This document shows, one piece after another, positions 16,183 through 25,779 of a stretch of DNA of 64,000 nt. Numbering within the stretch: the stretch's first letter is position 1; the number at the start of each line of letters is the position of its first letter. Both the position numbers and the translations under genes were made by a program. The stretch comes from Thiomonas sp. FB-Cd (GTDB lineage: Bacteria; Pseudomonadota; Gammaproteobacteria; Burkholderiales; Burkholderiaceae_C): assembly GCF_000733775.1 (NCBI RefSeq), contig NZ_JPOE01000002.1:1054001-1118000 (forward strand). Reading direction: 5' to 3'. A model generated the notes under the pieces. The model did no database searches and was not told the origin of the DNA. It saw only the letters and a list, made by a program, of their open reading frames with translations.

Positions 16183-18245
16183 GTCTCCATCCCTTTTGTG
16201 CGCATGCGCGCGTCGACAACAAGAAAACGATCGCCGCTTGCCAGCAGCGGGTTCACATCCACCTCAAGGCACCACGGGGCACGCGCGAACATTTGCGAAA
16301 ACGCGCTCACCAGGCGCGCCAGCGCCTGGATGTCCACAGCCTTGGCCCCCCGGTAGCCTTCCAGCGCCCTGGCCCCGCGCAAGCGTTGAATCGCCTGGTG
16401 CGCCGCTTCGGGACTCAGGGGCGCAAGCGCCATCTGCACGTCCGCGAGGATCTCCGTCCACACGCCCCCGAGCCCAATGACCACCAGCGGGCCGAATGTG
16501 GCGTCCCGAATCCCGCCAAGAATGATCTCGATACCGGGCTGCGCCTGCGCCTGGACCAGAATGGGGCCCGGGCCGAGGCGCGACTCCAGAGCCTGGAAAC
16601 AGGCTTGCACGGAGCTCGCATCGCGCAAACCCAAGTGCACCGCATGCGCTTCGCTTTTGTGGAGCAAACCGGGCCGGATCGCTTTGAGCACGCAGGGCAT
16701 CCCGACCGCGTGCGCCGCGCTTGCGGCGTCCCCCGCGTCATGAGCCAGGCGCCACGCCGCCACGGGCATGCCCCAGAGCTCCAATTCGCCGAAGGCATGC
16801 TCAGGCGCCAACCAGCCATCGGCTTGCGGGGCATGGCGCTGAGCAAGCGCCCCTGCCTCCAAGGATGGCGCCATAGGCGCCGTGCGCTCCCCGCATAGCG
16901 CCAGCACGCGCGCTGCGCGCGCAGCCCATTCATGACACGGGATCCCGGCCGCAAGCAGCTTGCTGCGCACCGCCGCACCCTCGGCCGGCGCCACCCAGCA
17001 CACGTGCACCGGCTTGGACGTGCCCAGCGCCTGTGCCTGGCGGGTTTCGGCAATGATCGCATCGGCCACGGCCATGTCCAGCGCCGAGCGTTGAAGCAGA
17101 ACCGGCACAACGGCATCGATTTCGTCACTGGCCAGCAGTGCACGCAGGCTTTGCCCATACATCTGCGCAAAGCGTGGCCAGGCCGTGGTGACATCGACCG
17201 GATTGAGCGCCGATCCATGCGGGGGAAGATGCTTGGCCACAGCCGCCTGGAGCGATGGGGATAGCGCTGGCACCTGCAACCCCTGCGCCTCGCACAAGTC
17301 CGTCAACTCGGCTCCGGTGCCTCCGGAGTTCGTCACGATCGCGACCCGGTTGCCCTTCCAGGGCGGCTGCATGTCAAGCGCCGCAGCCACATCAAACAGG
17401 GTCATCCCGTCATCCACCATGATCGCCCCCGCCTGGGTGAGGGCGGCGTGGATCACGCCATAGCTCTGCGCCAACGCTGCGGTGTGGCTTGACGTGGCAC
17501 GCGCGCCGCCTGGAGTGCGCCCGGTTTTCAGGATGACCACCGGCTTGGACGGCGTAATGGCCCGAAGCGCCCGCACCAAACCCGGCCCATCGGCGATCGA
17601 CTCCAGCACCAGTGCGATGACCCGTGTGTGCACATCCTCCCCGAACACGCCCAAGGCGTCGAGCTCATTGATGTCGGCCTTGTTACCTGCAGAGAGCACC
17701 TTGGAAAAGCCGATAGCCCCCTCCTGGGAGCGCGAAAACGCCGCCATGCCATACGAGCCGCTTTGGGTGAAAAGGGACACACCGCCTGTCTTTGGCAGGC
17801 CCATGGCCAGGGAGGCGTTGAGCGCGCACCGCGTGTTGAGCAGACCAAAGCAATTGGGGCCGATCAGGCGCATTCCACCGGCTTGCGCCACGGCCAGCGC
17901 CTTCGCTTGCAGGGTGGCGCCATCATGGCCCGTCTCGGCAAACCCGCCGCTGAGGACCAGGGCCGTGATCACGCCTGCGCGCACGCAATCCTCGAGAATT
18001 GCCGGCACCGAGGCAGCGGGCGTGACGATCACCGCCAGATCGACCGGATCCGGCACGTCTGCGACGCAGGGATAGGCACGGCTGCCCAGGATGTGCGCGA
18101 CTTGCGGGTGAATGGGCACGACCTCGACCGACGTGGCGGCGGACAGGTTGTCCCACAGCAGGCGTCCTGCCTTGCCGGCCTCGGCTGACGCGCCAATCAG
18201 CGCGATGCGCCGTGGTGAGAACGTGGCCTGTGCCCAGTTTGTCAT
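16179..18245 (-). CDS. ADP-forming acyl-CoA synthetase (acetate-CoA ligase type)
   Basis: A 688-residue single-chain NDP-forming acyl-CoA synthetase, interconverting acyl-CoA, ADP and phosphate with acid, CoA and ATP. The order is a CoA-binding Rossmann domain (RRIALIGASAEAGKAGRLLWDN), succinyl-CoA-ligase-like domains with the phosphohistidine region ARATSSHTAALAQSYG, then a C-terminal ATP-grasp domain (GMPCVLKAIRPGLLHKSEA, later GGVWTEILADVQMALAP). ATG 18245 is chosen because it follows the previous stop by four bases and precedes the domain start; an upstream start would run into the neighbouring gene. With the acylating dehydrogenase it could conserve energy from a CoA thioester, or activate an acid product of the pathway. 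Exact substrate unknown. Confidence 0.85.
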   Translation of the reverse strand: MTNWAQATFSPRRIALIGASAEAGKAGRLLWDNLSAATSVEVVPIHPQVAHILGSRAYPCVADVPDPVDLAVIVTPAASVPAILEDCVRAGVITALVLSGGFAETGHDGATLQAKALAVAQAGGMRLIGPNCFGLLNTRCALNASLAMGLPKTGGVSLFTQSGSYGMAAFSRSQEGAIGFSKVLSAGNKADINELDALGVFGEDVHTRVIALVLESIADGPGLVRALRAITPSKPVVILKTGRTPGGARATSSHTAALAQSYGVIHAALTQAGAIMVDDGMTLFDVAAALDMQPPWKGNRVAIVTNSGGTGAELTDLCEAQGLQVPALSPSLQAAVAKHLPPHGSALNPVDVTTAWPRFAQMYGQSLRALLASDEIDAVVPVLLQRSALDMAVADAIIAETRQAQALGTSKPVHVCWVAPAEGAAVRSKLLAAGIPCHEWAARAARVLALCGERTAPMAPSLEAGALAQRHAPQADGWLAPEHAFGELELWGMPVAAWRLAHDAGDAASAAHAVGMPCVLKAIRPGLLHKSEAHAVHLGLRDASSVQACFQALESRLGPGPILVQAQAQPGIEIILGGIRDATFGPLVVIGLGGVWTEILADVQMALAPLSPEAAHQAIQRLRGARALEGYRGAKAVDIQALARLVSAFSQMFARAPWCLEVDVNPLLASGDRFLVVDARMRTKGMET

Positions 18246-18249
18246 GGGG

Positions 18250-19245
18250 TCACACCATCCCATGGGCGAAAAGCGCAGGCTCCCCGCCCGTGTGGATGAA
18301 GACTGTCGGCGCCGTGGTGCTCCAGTGTCCACGACGCGCCAACTCGGTCACTCCCGCAAACGCCTTGCCCGTGTACGTCGGGTCCAGAAACACACCCTGT
18401 GTGCGCGCTGCCAGAACGATCGCCGCGTTTCCCGCCGGGCTTGGGACGCCGTAATCAGAACCAATGAACCCGTCGTGCACGATGATTTCATCGCCGGGCA
18501 CGGCATTCGTCACACCCAGCAGCGCGGCCGCCTCCGCGATCAGGCTCGACACCCGCGCGCGCACCTCGGACGGCGGGCGGCTCACCGTCACGCCCTCGAC
18601 CGTCCAGGGCGCGCCCCAAAGCGCCGTTCCAAGCATCCATCCCGCCAGCGTGGTTCCCGAACCCACGGCCAGCACGACATGGCGTGGCGCGATGCCGCGG
18701 GCGATGCATTGCTGCAGCAGCTCCTGCGCCGCCAGCACATGGCCCAGCACCCCCAGCGCGCAGGCGCCCCCACGGGGAATGACGTAGGGAACATGGCCGT
18801 CTGCAAGCCACTGTTGAGCTTCAATGCGCATTGCATCGTCGACCTGGCCACGATCGGCATGACCCGTAAATCGGGTCTGGGCCCCGACAAGACGTGTCAA
18901 GCGCAGGTTGCCCTGCGCTGCAGCGGGCTCCTGCCCCCAATACACGGCGACAGCCTGCATGCCGAAGGCGGCTGCGCACGCCGCCGTCGCCCGCACGTGG
19001 TTCGACTGGGCCCCGGCCCCGGTGATCATGACGTCGGCGTTCTTGCCCAAGGCGTCTGCCAGCAGAAACTCCAGGCCGCGGACCTTGTTGCCGCCAAATC
19101 CGAAGCCGATGAGCTCATCGTGCTTGATCCACAACGCGGGGACACCCACGGCGCGGCCGAGCACGGGAGCTGGAGTGAGCGGCGTGGGCAGGCTGCCCAG
19201 GGGATGCCGCGCAATGGCCAACAACCGGGTCAAGGCTGGATTCAT
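18250..19245 (-). CDS. xcbE: PLP enzyme of the D-cysteine desulfhydrase/ACC deaminase family, XcbE-like
   Basis: A 331-residue fold-type II PLP enzyme. The PLP lysine is in FGFGGNKVRGLEFLLADAL, followed by TGAGAQSNHVRATAACAAAFG, the substrate-binding segment of this family, and VLAVGSGTTLAGWMLG, the phosphate-binding turn. Close annotated relatives are D-cysteine desulfhydrases and ACC deaminases. Its place directly after two aspartase/fumarase-superfamily genes and a ComA homologue matches the order xcbB-C-D-E of bacterial CoM biosynthesis in Xanthobacter autotrophicus Py2, where the PLP enzyme acts late, in delivering the thiol. The symbol rests on this order. The start overlaps the previous stop as ATGA. 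Confidence 0.8.
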   Translation of the reverse strand: MNPALTRLLAIARHPLGSLPTPLTPAPVLGRAVGVPALWIKHDELIGFGFGGNKVRGLEFLLADALGKNADVMITGAGAQSNHVRATAACAAAFGMQAVAVYWGQEPAAAQGNLRLTRLVGAQTRFTGHADRGQVDDAMRIEAQQWLADGHVPYVIPRGGACALGVLGHVLAAQELLQQCIARGIAPRHVVLAVGSGTTLAGWMLGTALWGAPWTVEGVTVSRPPSEVRARVSSLIAEAAALLGVTNAVPGDEIIVHDGFIGSDYGVPSPAGNAAIVLAARTQGVFLDPTYTGKAFAGVTELARRGHWSTTAPTVFIHTGGEPALFAHGMV

Positions 19246-20654
19246 GCGAAATGCTCCGCAGGCAAGCGTGCAGGGGATCGCACCGGCGTCGCCGCGGGCG
19301 ATGGCCCGGCCGCCAGGACCCGATCGACCATGGCAGCGCAATGTCCGGTATGACGCGCATAGTCGCTCAGCCGCTCCAGGGTTGCGGCGTCGAGATGACT
19401 GCGCACCGTTGGATCCAGGCGCAGCACCTCCAGGAGCTGTGTGCCTTGCTCGCGCGCTTGCGCGGACAGTGCGTAGAGCAGCCGATGTGCGCTGTCGCGC
19501 CCGATGGTGGGGGCCAGCTCCAGCATCACCGCTTCGGAAAGCACAAAGCCGCCACTGGCCTCAAGATTGGCGCGCATGCGTGCCGCATCCACCTCGACGT
19601 TTGCCAGCAGCTCGCCAACGAGCTCGATGGCGCGCCCGGCGAGCATTGTGGCTTCCGGGATCGCGTGCCACTCCGTTTTCCACGCGCGCCCATCGCGCTC
19701 ATGATCCTGAACCTGGCTTTCGGCCACGGCCGCTGCGAGATGGCGCACCAGGCGTGCCAGCGTGCCCAGATGCTCGGCAATCTCGGGGTTGCGCTTGTGC
19801 GGCATCGTGATGCTGCCAACCACGCCGCGCACAGCCCCCTCGCGCACTTCGGCGATTTCGCTGCGCTGGAGGTTGTAGATCTCGTGCCCAATGCGATCGG
19901 CCGTGCCGGTGACGAGCGTGAGCAAGGCGCACCATTCGCCAAGGACATCGCGACTGCTGGTCCAGGAAATGCCCGGCGCAGCCAACCCGAGCCGCTCGGC
20001 AACCCGCCGCTGGACCTCCAAACCACGGGGTCCCATCGACGCCACGCTTCCCACACCCCCGCAGAGTTGCACGACATCCATGCGTGAGCCAGCCTGCACC
20101 ATGCGCTCGCGATGGCGCCGGAATTCGGCCAGCCAGCCCGCGGTCTTGAATCCGAACGTGATGGGCAGCCCGAGCTGGCCATGCGTGCGCCCGGCCATCA
20201 CGGTGGTGCGATGCGCACGCGACAGTCCCACCAGTGCCGCGTCGACCGCGTCCAGATCCTCCAGCATGCCCGTGCGTGCCGCTCGCAGCGCCAGCATCAG
20301 CCAGGTGTCCGTCACGTCCTGCACCGTGGCTCCCGCGTAGACCCACTGGGCCGCCGACGCCGGCAAGCGGCGCTGCACACACTCAATGAGCCCCTGCGTC
20401 GAGTGACCGCTGGCCTGCCGACCCTTGCGCACCTCCTCCAGGAAGGCCGTGTCCACAGGCACGCTGCGGCAAACTTCGGCAATGGCCTGCGCGGCCTCGC
20501 CCGGGATCAACGCAAATTCGCCTTGCACCTCGGCCAGCGTCGCAATGATGTGCAGCCAGGCCTGCGTGCGGGGAATCTCTTCGAAGACAGCCCGAAGACG
20601 CGAACTGCTCCACAACGCGGCATAGACGATCGAGTCCATCATGGTTGCGGCCAT
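19242..20654 (-). CDS. xcbD: Aspartase/fumarase-superfamily enzyme, XcbD-like
   Basis: A 470-residue protein of the fumarase/aspartase superfamily, closest in style to adenylosuccinate lyase and carboxymuconate cycloisomerase. The signature loop is GSITMPHKRNPE; the catalytic-site segments are TVMAGRTHGQLGLPITFGFK and VYAGATVQDVTDT. These enzymes add or eliminate groups across a C-C bond next to a carboxylate. By gene order it corresponds to XcbD of the bacterial CoM pathway, which works on a sulfonated substrate; the substrate assignment is inference and the order of C and D could be swapped. The gene begins one base after the stop of the preceding gene. Confidence 0.8.
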   Translation of the reverse strand: MAATMMDSIVYAALWSSSRLRAVFEEIPRTQAWLHIIATLAEVQGEFALIPGEAAQAIAEVCRSVPVDTAFLEEVRKGRQASGHSTQGLIECVQRRLPASAAQWVYAGATVQDVTDTWLMLALRAARTGMLEDLDAVDAALVGLSRAHRTTVMAGRTHGQLGLPITFGFKTAGWLAEFRRHRERMVQAGSRMDVVQLCGGVGSVASMGPRGLEVQRRVAERLGLAAPGISWTSSRDVLGEWCALLTLVTGTADRIGHEIYNLQRSEIAEVREGAVRGVVGSITMPHKRNPEIAEHLGTLARLVRHLAAAVAESQVQDHERDGRAWKTEWHAIPEATMLAGRAIELVGELLANVEVDAARMRANLEASGGFVLSEAVMLELAPTIGRDSAHRLLYALSAQAREQGTQLLEVLRLDPTVRSHLDAATLERLSDYARHTGHCAAMVDRVLAAGPSPAATPVRSPARLPAEHFA

Positions 20655-20655
20655 C

Positions 20656-22188
20656 TCACGCCTCCCTTGCGAAATCGTGGGCCCAGCGCAGCAGATTGGC
20701 CTGCGCGCCGGCGCTGGCCTGCTGCGCCGCGGTGAGCCAAGCGCTCATCTCGGCAAGGCTTTGCCGGATGCTCTCAAACATGACCTGCATTGGCACGTCG
20801 GCTGCGCCTCCTGCACCCAGGCGCGAGGCGATCGCCGCGCGCGGGTCGGTCGCCTGCCCAAGCCAACCCGGGTCAATGGCGTGTGCGTGCCCGGTCACTT
20901 CAAACAGCGCCTGCTCCAAGTCGGCAGGCGTCAGGCCTGTTGCGGGCCGGCCCGCGTCGTGCAGCATGCGCGCCAACGAGCCCACCACACGGTGCGCGCT
21001 GCGCGGGTCCAGGCCGGCGTGCAGCACGAGCAACTCGGCCACATCGGTGGCGAGCACAAAGCTGGTCTCGAGCGTGCGCTCACCCCGTTCGGGGCGGAAC
21101 GTGAGCGTGCCCAGGCTCGCACGCATCAGTTGTGCCGCGCCCGTGGCCAGGCTCAGCGCCCGTGGCAGCTCGCCGTAGGCCAGAAGGCGGTTGTCCATTT
21201 GCCCCGAAGGTGTGCGCCCCGACGCAGCCAGCGAAGCCTGGATGCCGATGCACTGGTTGGCGGCCGAGCGGATCCACGCCAGGGCGTACGGATTCTTCTT
21301 CTGCGGCATGATCTTGCTCGAGCGCGTGAGCGCATCGCCCAGCTCGACCAATCCGAATTCCTGGGTGTTGAAGATCATGAGATCCTCGGCCAAGCGATCC
21401 AAGTTGATCAACGCCGCGACCACGAGGGCGAGTCCCTCGATGGGGCCGTCGGCCTGCCACATCGCATCACGCGCGTGCATGACCACACCGTCAAAGCCAA
21501 GCAGGTCGGCCAGGCGTTGGCGATCGGGTGCGAGACGCGATCCGTTGGTGCTGCCGCACCCTGCCGGGCTGCGGTTGTAGCGCTCATGGAAGCTGCGTGC
21601 CCGGTCCAGATCCCGCAATAGCGGACCTGCAAAGCCCAGCAGGTAGTGGGCCAGCGTCGTGGGCTGGCCCGCTTGCAAATACGTATAGTCGGCCATCAGC
21701 GCGTGGCGGTGCTCACCGGCCGTGTCCGCGATCTGATTGCCCGCTTGCAGCAGCGCTTGCATCAGTGCGCGCACGCGTTCGCAGACGACCAGATGCAAGG
21801 CGGTTGTGGTGGCCTCGCGCCGCGCCCGCCCCAATCCCAGCCACCGGGCTGCGGGTGTGCGCGCGAGCAGCCAGGACTCGCGATTGGTGTAAAGGTCCCC
21901 CTGGGCGGCGTCCGGCTCGAGCTGCTGGGGATGGGCATGGAGCGTCAGCAGGGCGGCCATGAGTTCGCGCCCTTCATCGCGCGGCAAGACGCCGCCGGCA
22001 ATCTCGGCAATTGCATGGGCCATGTCCACGAGGCCCATCGCCTGCTGCAGGCCGCGCTGGTGGTTCAGCTCGTCAGCGAAGGCATGCTGGATCAGGTCCG
22101 CTGAGGGGGGAGCTGCGATGCGCCCGCCCACCTCGAGCACGTCGCGAGCAAGATCGGTTGCCATGGCGCCCGGCTCCGGCTTATACAT
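20656..22188 (-). CDS. xcbC: Aspartase/fumarase-superfamily enzyme, argininosuccinate-lyase-like, XcbC-like
   Basis: A 510-residue member of the same superfamily but of the argininosuccinate lyase branch: [21 protein letters not shown] and the signature [21 protein letters not shown]. In Xanthobacter, XcbC1 is a superfamily member that eliminates phosphate from phosphosulfolactate to give sulfoacrylate, and it directly follows the phosphosulfolactate synthase gene, as here. The family helix 2 context [17 protein letters not shown] differs from true argininosuccinate lyases. ATG 22188 overlaps the previous stop; ATG 22164, with GGAG eight bases upstream, is an alternative start. Confidence 0.82.
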   Translation of the reverse strand: MYKPEPGAMATDLARDVLEVGGRIAAPPSADLIQHAFADELNHQRGLQQAMGLVDMAHAIAEIAGGVLPRDEGRELMAALLTLHAHPQQLEPDAAQGDLYTNRESWLLARTPAARWLGLGRARREATTTALHLVVCERVRALMQALLQAGNQIADTAGEHRHALMADYTYLQAGQPTTLAHYLLGFAGPLLRDLDRARSFHERYNRSPAGCGSTNGSRLAPDRQRLADLLGFDGVVMHARDAMWQADGPIEGLALVVAALINLDRLAEDLMIFNTQEFGLVELGDALTRSSKIMPQKKNPYALAWIRSAANQCIGIQASLAASGRTPSGQMDNRLLAYGELPRALSLATGAAQLMRASLGTLTFRPERGERTLETSFVLATDVAELLVLHAGLDPRSAHRVVGSLARMLHDAGRPATGLTPADLEQALFEVTGHAHAIDPGWLGQATDPRAAIASRLGAGGAADVPMQVMFESIRQSLAEMSAWLTAAQQASAGAQANLLRWAHDFAREA

Positions 22189-23062
22189 GGGTCAGCCCTG
22201 CCGGGACGGCGTCGGGGCTGGGCTCGAGCTGTGCCGGAATCCAGTCGCCGGAGGCGGCCAACCCGTCGGCGATGGGCTTGAGCGTTTCAAAGCGCAAACC
22301 GGCGCGCAAGGCCTCCAGTGCCAGCACATCGGTTGGCGCAATGTTCCCCAATCCCACGTTGACCCCGAAGCGCTCGACCAGCGCGGCCTGCTGGCTTTTC
22401 AGGGGCGCCTCCCAAATCAGGCGCTGCACGCGCGGCCCCATGGTGGACTCGAATATGTCGAAGGCTCCGCCAGCGACGAGGCCCGCGTCGTCGTAGACCC
22501 CCACGCCCTTGCCCGACTCGCGTCCTTCCACGATGACCCATTGCGCGCCGTCGTCCAAGTCCCTGAGAGCCTGTTGCGCAAGATCCGCGAGGGGCGGCTG
22601 CGCCTTGGGATCCTTTTTTCCGACTTCGGAGACGACGACCAGGTCCACATCACGCGCACACTCGATCACGCGTTGCCGACGGTGAGCAGGCAAGTCGATC
22701 GTGCCATCGGAGATTTCCACGGCGGTGAAGCCGGTTTCAACCGCGCAATCCATGTACACCCGACAGTGGTGCTGCAAGATGGCCGCTTCGAACAGGGTTC
22801 CGCCAGGGCACGTCATGATCCCGTGGCGATTGATGAGGGCAATCTTTTGCCGAAGCACCTCACGCTTGAGAAACACGGAGGTGCCGAAGCTGAACTTCCA
22901 CAGATCAATGAACTCGCCGGCGACCTCGAGCACATCCTCGGTGGCGCGCAGGCCAAGGCCCGTGTCGATGATCATCGTCAGCCCGCTTTGACGCGGAGCC
23001 GTTGCGCGCTGCCGTCGCAAACTCGCAATGACCGCCAGATCCTCCCATGCTCTACCGGTCAT
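22181..23062 (-). CDS. xcbB: Phosphosulfolactate synthase (ComA/XcbB family)
   Basis: A 293-residue ComA-family TIM-barrel enzyme, which adds sulfite to phosphoenolpyruvate to give (R)-phosphosulfolactate, the first committed step of CoM synthesis in this route. Typical blocks are [76 protein letters not shown] and [18 protein letters not shown]. The family is mainly archaeal; in bacteria it marks CoM-making alkene oxidisers, although spore-formers use relatives for sulfolactate. The start chosen overlaps the upstream stop by 11 bases. Confidence 0.9.
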   Translation of the reverse strand: MTGRAWEDLAVIASLRRQRATAPRQSGLTMIIDTGLGLRATEDVLEVAGEFIDLWKFSFGTSVFLKREVLRQKIALINRHGIMTCPGGTLFEAAILQHHCRVYMDCAVETGFTAVEISDGTIDLPAHRRQRVIECARDVDLVVVSEVGKKDPKAQPPLADLAQQALRDLDDGAQWVIVEGRESGKGVGVYDDAGLVAGGAFDIFESTMGPRVQRLIWEAPLKSQQAALVERFGVNVGLGNIAPTDVLALEALRAGLRFETLKPIADGLAASGDWIPAQLEPSPDAVPAGLTHV

Positions 23063-23978
23063 GGCCCACCTCGTCCACGAGTTGGCGCAAGGCCCGCTCC
23101 ACCATGGCCAGGTCCGTGCCCCATGGCACCACCATGGTCTGGCCATCGCGCTCGATGTCGAACTCCAGCAAACAGCACTTGAGCATGGTCAGCTCGCTGC
23201 GGTTGCCTGCGATGCGTCGCGGGCACATCTCGATGCGCGGGGGCTCGTCGCCGTAGTAGTGGCGGTGAAACTGCAGGCTTCGCTCGCATCCGATCAGGGT
23301 CCAGGCCCGGCGCTCGGCCGGGCGCTCGTCGAGGAAGCTCACATGCCCGCCGATCTGATCCAACCCTCCCGAGCGGCAGGGCACCAGATATTCCTCGGCC
23401 GGCGTCTTGCGGGCCAATTCGGCAATCTCGATGCGCTCGAGCTCCACGACAATGGCCGGCAGATCGGCGTAGCTCAGCACGTGGCGAACCAGGTCGAAAA
23501 GCTTGGGAGGCTCGGGCGGGGCCACTTCCACAATGCGCAGCACCAGTGGGTCGGGGTGATGAATGAAGTTGATATGGTCGTAGCGGCCCTGCACCACCAC
23601 GGTGCCCTGCCCCGTCACCCCGTTTTGGCGCGCACACAGCGCAAGCGCCGAGCGGTTTGCACAGTCGGTGGCGGCATCGTGCACGAACGTCGTGGTCTCG
23701 GGCAGGCTGAGCACCTCCACCGCGATGATCGGCGAAAACAGGGGCTCGTCCGACCTTCGCTCCACGGCCACCACGGCGAGCGCGCCGCTGGCGACGCTGC
23801 CGCCGTGCAGCACGATGAAGTTGGTACGGCGGTAGGCTTCGCGGCCCATCAGGTGCTGCGTGATGGCCTGCTGCGTCATCGCTCCGGCATAGGGCTGCAC
23901 GCTCACCTGCCGATAGGGAAGCGGCACCAGGTTGCGTTGGTTGCGCAATCCCGCGATGGAACCTTGGGCTTTGTCCAT
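23052..23978 (-). CDS. Unrecognised conserved-looking protein within the CoM operon
   Basis: I do not recognise this 308-residue protein. It has no signal peptide or membrane span. Several segments look like a soluble enzyme or cofactor-binding protein: NFIHHPDPLVLRIVEVAPPE, LPAIVVELERIEIAELARK, EEYLVPCRSGGLDQIGGH and RSLQFHRHYYGDEPPRIEMC. Conserved-type Cys and His residues recur. A good AAAGGA site precedes the ATG. It lies between the CoA-transferase genes and the phosphosulfolactate synthase gene, overlapping the latter by 11 bases, so it must be co-expressed with CoM biosynthesis. A role in an incompletely assigned step (for example decarboxylation) or in CoM handling is possible but not shown. 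Confidence 0.75.
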   Translation of the reverse strand: MDKAQGSIAGLRNQRNLVPLPYRQVSVQPYAGAMTQQAITQHLMGREAYRRTNFIVLHGGSVASGALAVVAVERRSDEPLFSPIIAVEVLSLPETTTFVHDAATDCANRSALALCARQNGVTGQGTVVVQGRYDHINFIHHPDPLVLRIVEVAPPEPPKLFDLVRHVLSYADLPAIVVELERIEIAELARKTPAEEYLVPCRSGGLDQIGGHVSFLDERPAERRAWTLIGCERSLQFHRHYYGDEPPRIEMCPRRIAGNRSELTMLKCCLLEFDIERDGQTMVVPWGTDLAMVERALRQLVDEVGHDR

Positions 23979-23992
23979 GGCCGTTTCCTTTC

Positions 23993-24838
23993 TCAGGCGG
24001 GACCGATCACAAAATGCCGTTGACGCTCACTGGCACGCAACTCCTTGACGTGCACGTTCAACGGATCGAGCTTGCGCAGGAAGGCCACGCTGTGCGCGTC
24101 GGGCAAGGGCAAGGTTCTGACCTCATCGGCCAGCCGCAGCGCAAAACCGGTGTTTTGCGCGACGTCGTCGGGCGTGACATCCGGGTACAGACCACACAAG
24201 CGCAGATGCCCCTCGGCGTCGAAGTCAAAGAGCCCCAACTCGGTGAGCAGCCAATCGGGCCCTCCCCCGCGATGGCGCAGGTCTTGGCGGGTGCGCCCAT
24301 CGACCGATCGGTGCCCCAGATTGGTCACGAAGTCGCAGCGCTCCACCAGACGAAACTGGCGGCTTCCATCCTTGCCCACCGCCGCCCGGTGCGCGGTGGT
24401 CCACAGGGTCAGATGGCCGACATCGCACGACAGGTTGCATCCGCCACCGCCGCCGGGCAATTTGAGCTTGAGCGCCTCGGCGCCCAGGCGGGTGACGTTC
24501 GCATTGCCCCAGGGGTCGATCTGCAGCCCGGACAGAAACATGCGATCAAGCCGCCCGGACGCGGCCAGATCGAAGAGCTCTTCAATGTCCAGCGCACACT
24601 CGGCGCCCCGGTCGAGCGCCCAGTCGTTGGACGTCGGGGTGAGAAAGGGAGGGGTGGGATTCAGGCCATAGGTGGCACCGGCAACGAACACCAGATTGGG
24701 GGCGTGCGTGTGCTTGGCCAGATGCAGCGCGAGCTGAACCAAGGGTGAGCCGTAGCCATGAAAGACGACCGTACCGTCGACCACCGTTTGCGCGAGGTTG
24801 TACACCATTGCCTCGCCAAAAGTGCACGTGTTGCTCAT
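23993..24838 (-). CDS. CoA transferase subunit B (glutaconate CoA-transferase type)
   Basis: A 281-residue protein resembling subunit B of family I CoA transferases of the glutaconate type (GctB-like): TFGEAMVYNLAQTVVDGTVVFHGYGSPLVQLAL, DRMFLSGLQIDPWGNANVTRLG and the glycine-rich LPGGGGGCNLSCDVG, with DFVTNLGHR later. Such enzymes move CoA between acyl groups through a glutamyl thioester. It overlaps subunit A by ATGA. GctAB-like pairs are also found in ethene and vinyl chloride operons near epoxyalkane:CoM transferase genes. Here it could activate acetoacetate made by the carboxylase, but the acyl specificity is not readable. Confidence 0.8.
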   Translation of the reverse strand: MSNTCTFGEAMVYNLAQTVVDGTVVFHGYGSPLVQLALHLAKHTHAPNLVFVAGATYGLNPTPPFLTPTSNDWALDRGAECALDIEELFDLAASGRLDRMFLSGLQIDPWGNANVTRLGAEALKLKLPGGGGGCNLSCDVGHLTLWTTAHRAAVGKDGSRQFRLVERCDFVTNLGHRSVDGRTRQDLRHRGGGPDWLLTELGLFDFDAEGHLRLCGLYPDVTPDDVAQNTGFALRLADEVRTLPLPDAHSVAFLRKLDPLNVHVKELRASERQRHFVIGPA

Positions 24839-25779
24839 GCCGACTCCTCACCGTACAAACGCATCCATGCCGCATCGCTATGGCTCCAACTCGCCAGCCG
24901 CGATTGGGTCGCCTTGCCGCCCACCCGTTTCAGGTAGTCCTGGTGATCCGGGCAATCGAGCACATAGGGTTCGAGGTACTGCGTGGCAAACGCCTGCGCG
25001 CCGGCACTGGCCGCTGCGAAATACAGCGCGGTGTGGGGCCGGTCATAGGCATACATCGGATAACACGCCGTGGGATGTGCGCCAAAGGGCACCTCGGCAA
25101 GGGCGGCCACGTAGAAATAGGGGATGGTGGCGCCGCCGAGCGCGCGCAGCTCGGCGTTGCTGACGATGCGCTCAACCGTGGCCACGACCTTCTTCGCCGC
25201 ACGGCTTGCCAGAAGATCGGCCACGGGCGGCCCCTCGATGCGCAGATTGCCGTGCGCATCCCCGTACTGGGCGTGAATCAGGGCGACGTCGGGCTGCAGC
25301 GCCGGCACGAGCAACAGGGGGTCGCCGGTATAGGGGCATGGCATGGCGACGTACTCGGGGTGGAGGCCCTCGAAGCTTGTGCCGCGCACCGAGCGTACAG
25401 GCAGGAAGGGAAGCCCATACGCGGCGGCCCGCAATTGCTGCACCACGGTGTAGCAGCAGCTATCGGCGACTTCCACGGCCCCCGATTCGCACGCCCGCCG
25501 GAAATTGGGCGCCAGGCCAAAGTCCTGCTCGAATCCCACGTAGCTCTCGGCGCTCGTGGCCACGCAGCCGCCGCCGCAGAGCATGTCAATGTCGATGCCG
25601 TGCGCGGACCCGACCACCTTGAGGCCTTTGCGTCCGGCGCGAATGATCGCGCGGATGGCTGCCATGGGCTCGCGCGACGAAAGGCCGCCACCAACGGCGA
25701 GCCAATCGCCGTCCTTGATGTGCGCCACGAGCTCGTCCAGATCGACGCGCTTGTCAAGCGCTGGATAGGTTGCGTTCAT
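24835..25779 (-). CDS. CoA transferase subunit A (glutaconate CoA-transferase type)
   Basis: A 314-residue partner of the following gene, resembling GctA-type subunits: [46 protein letters not shown], and [27 protein letters not shown], the usual end of the N-terminal CoA-transferase fold. The start overlaps the stop of the S-hydroxypropyl-CoM dehydrogenase gene as ATGA, tying this enzyme to epoxide metabolism. Substrate inferred only from context. Confidence 0.8.
   Translation of the reverse strand: MNATYPALDKRVDLDELVAHIKDGDWLAVGGGLSSREPMAAIRAIIRAGRKGLKVVGSAHGIDIDMLCGGGCVATSAESYVGFEQDFGLAPNFRRACESGAVEVADSCCYTVVQQLRAAAYGLPFLPVRSVRGTSFEGLHPEYVAMPCPYTGDPLLLVPALQPDVALIHAQYGDAHGNLRIEGPPVADLLASRAAKKVVATVERIVSNAELRALGGATIPYFYVAALAEVPFGAHPTACYPMYAYDRPHTALYFAAASAGAQAFATQYLEPYVLDCPDHQDYLKRVGGKATQSRLASWSHSDAAWMRLYGEESA

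Noticed and set aside
14968..16356. 462-codon plus-strand frame opposite the aldehyde dehydrogenase
   Set aside because: Shadow of the dehydrogenase gene; no recognisable domain and His/Arg-rich composition.
20656..22188. Housekeeping argininosuccinate lyase (argH)
   Set aside because: It sits between ComA-type and a second superfamily gene with overlapping ends, and its inner sequence departs from argininosuccinate lyases; a CoM role fits better.
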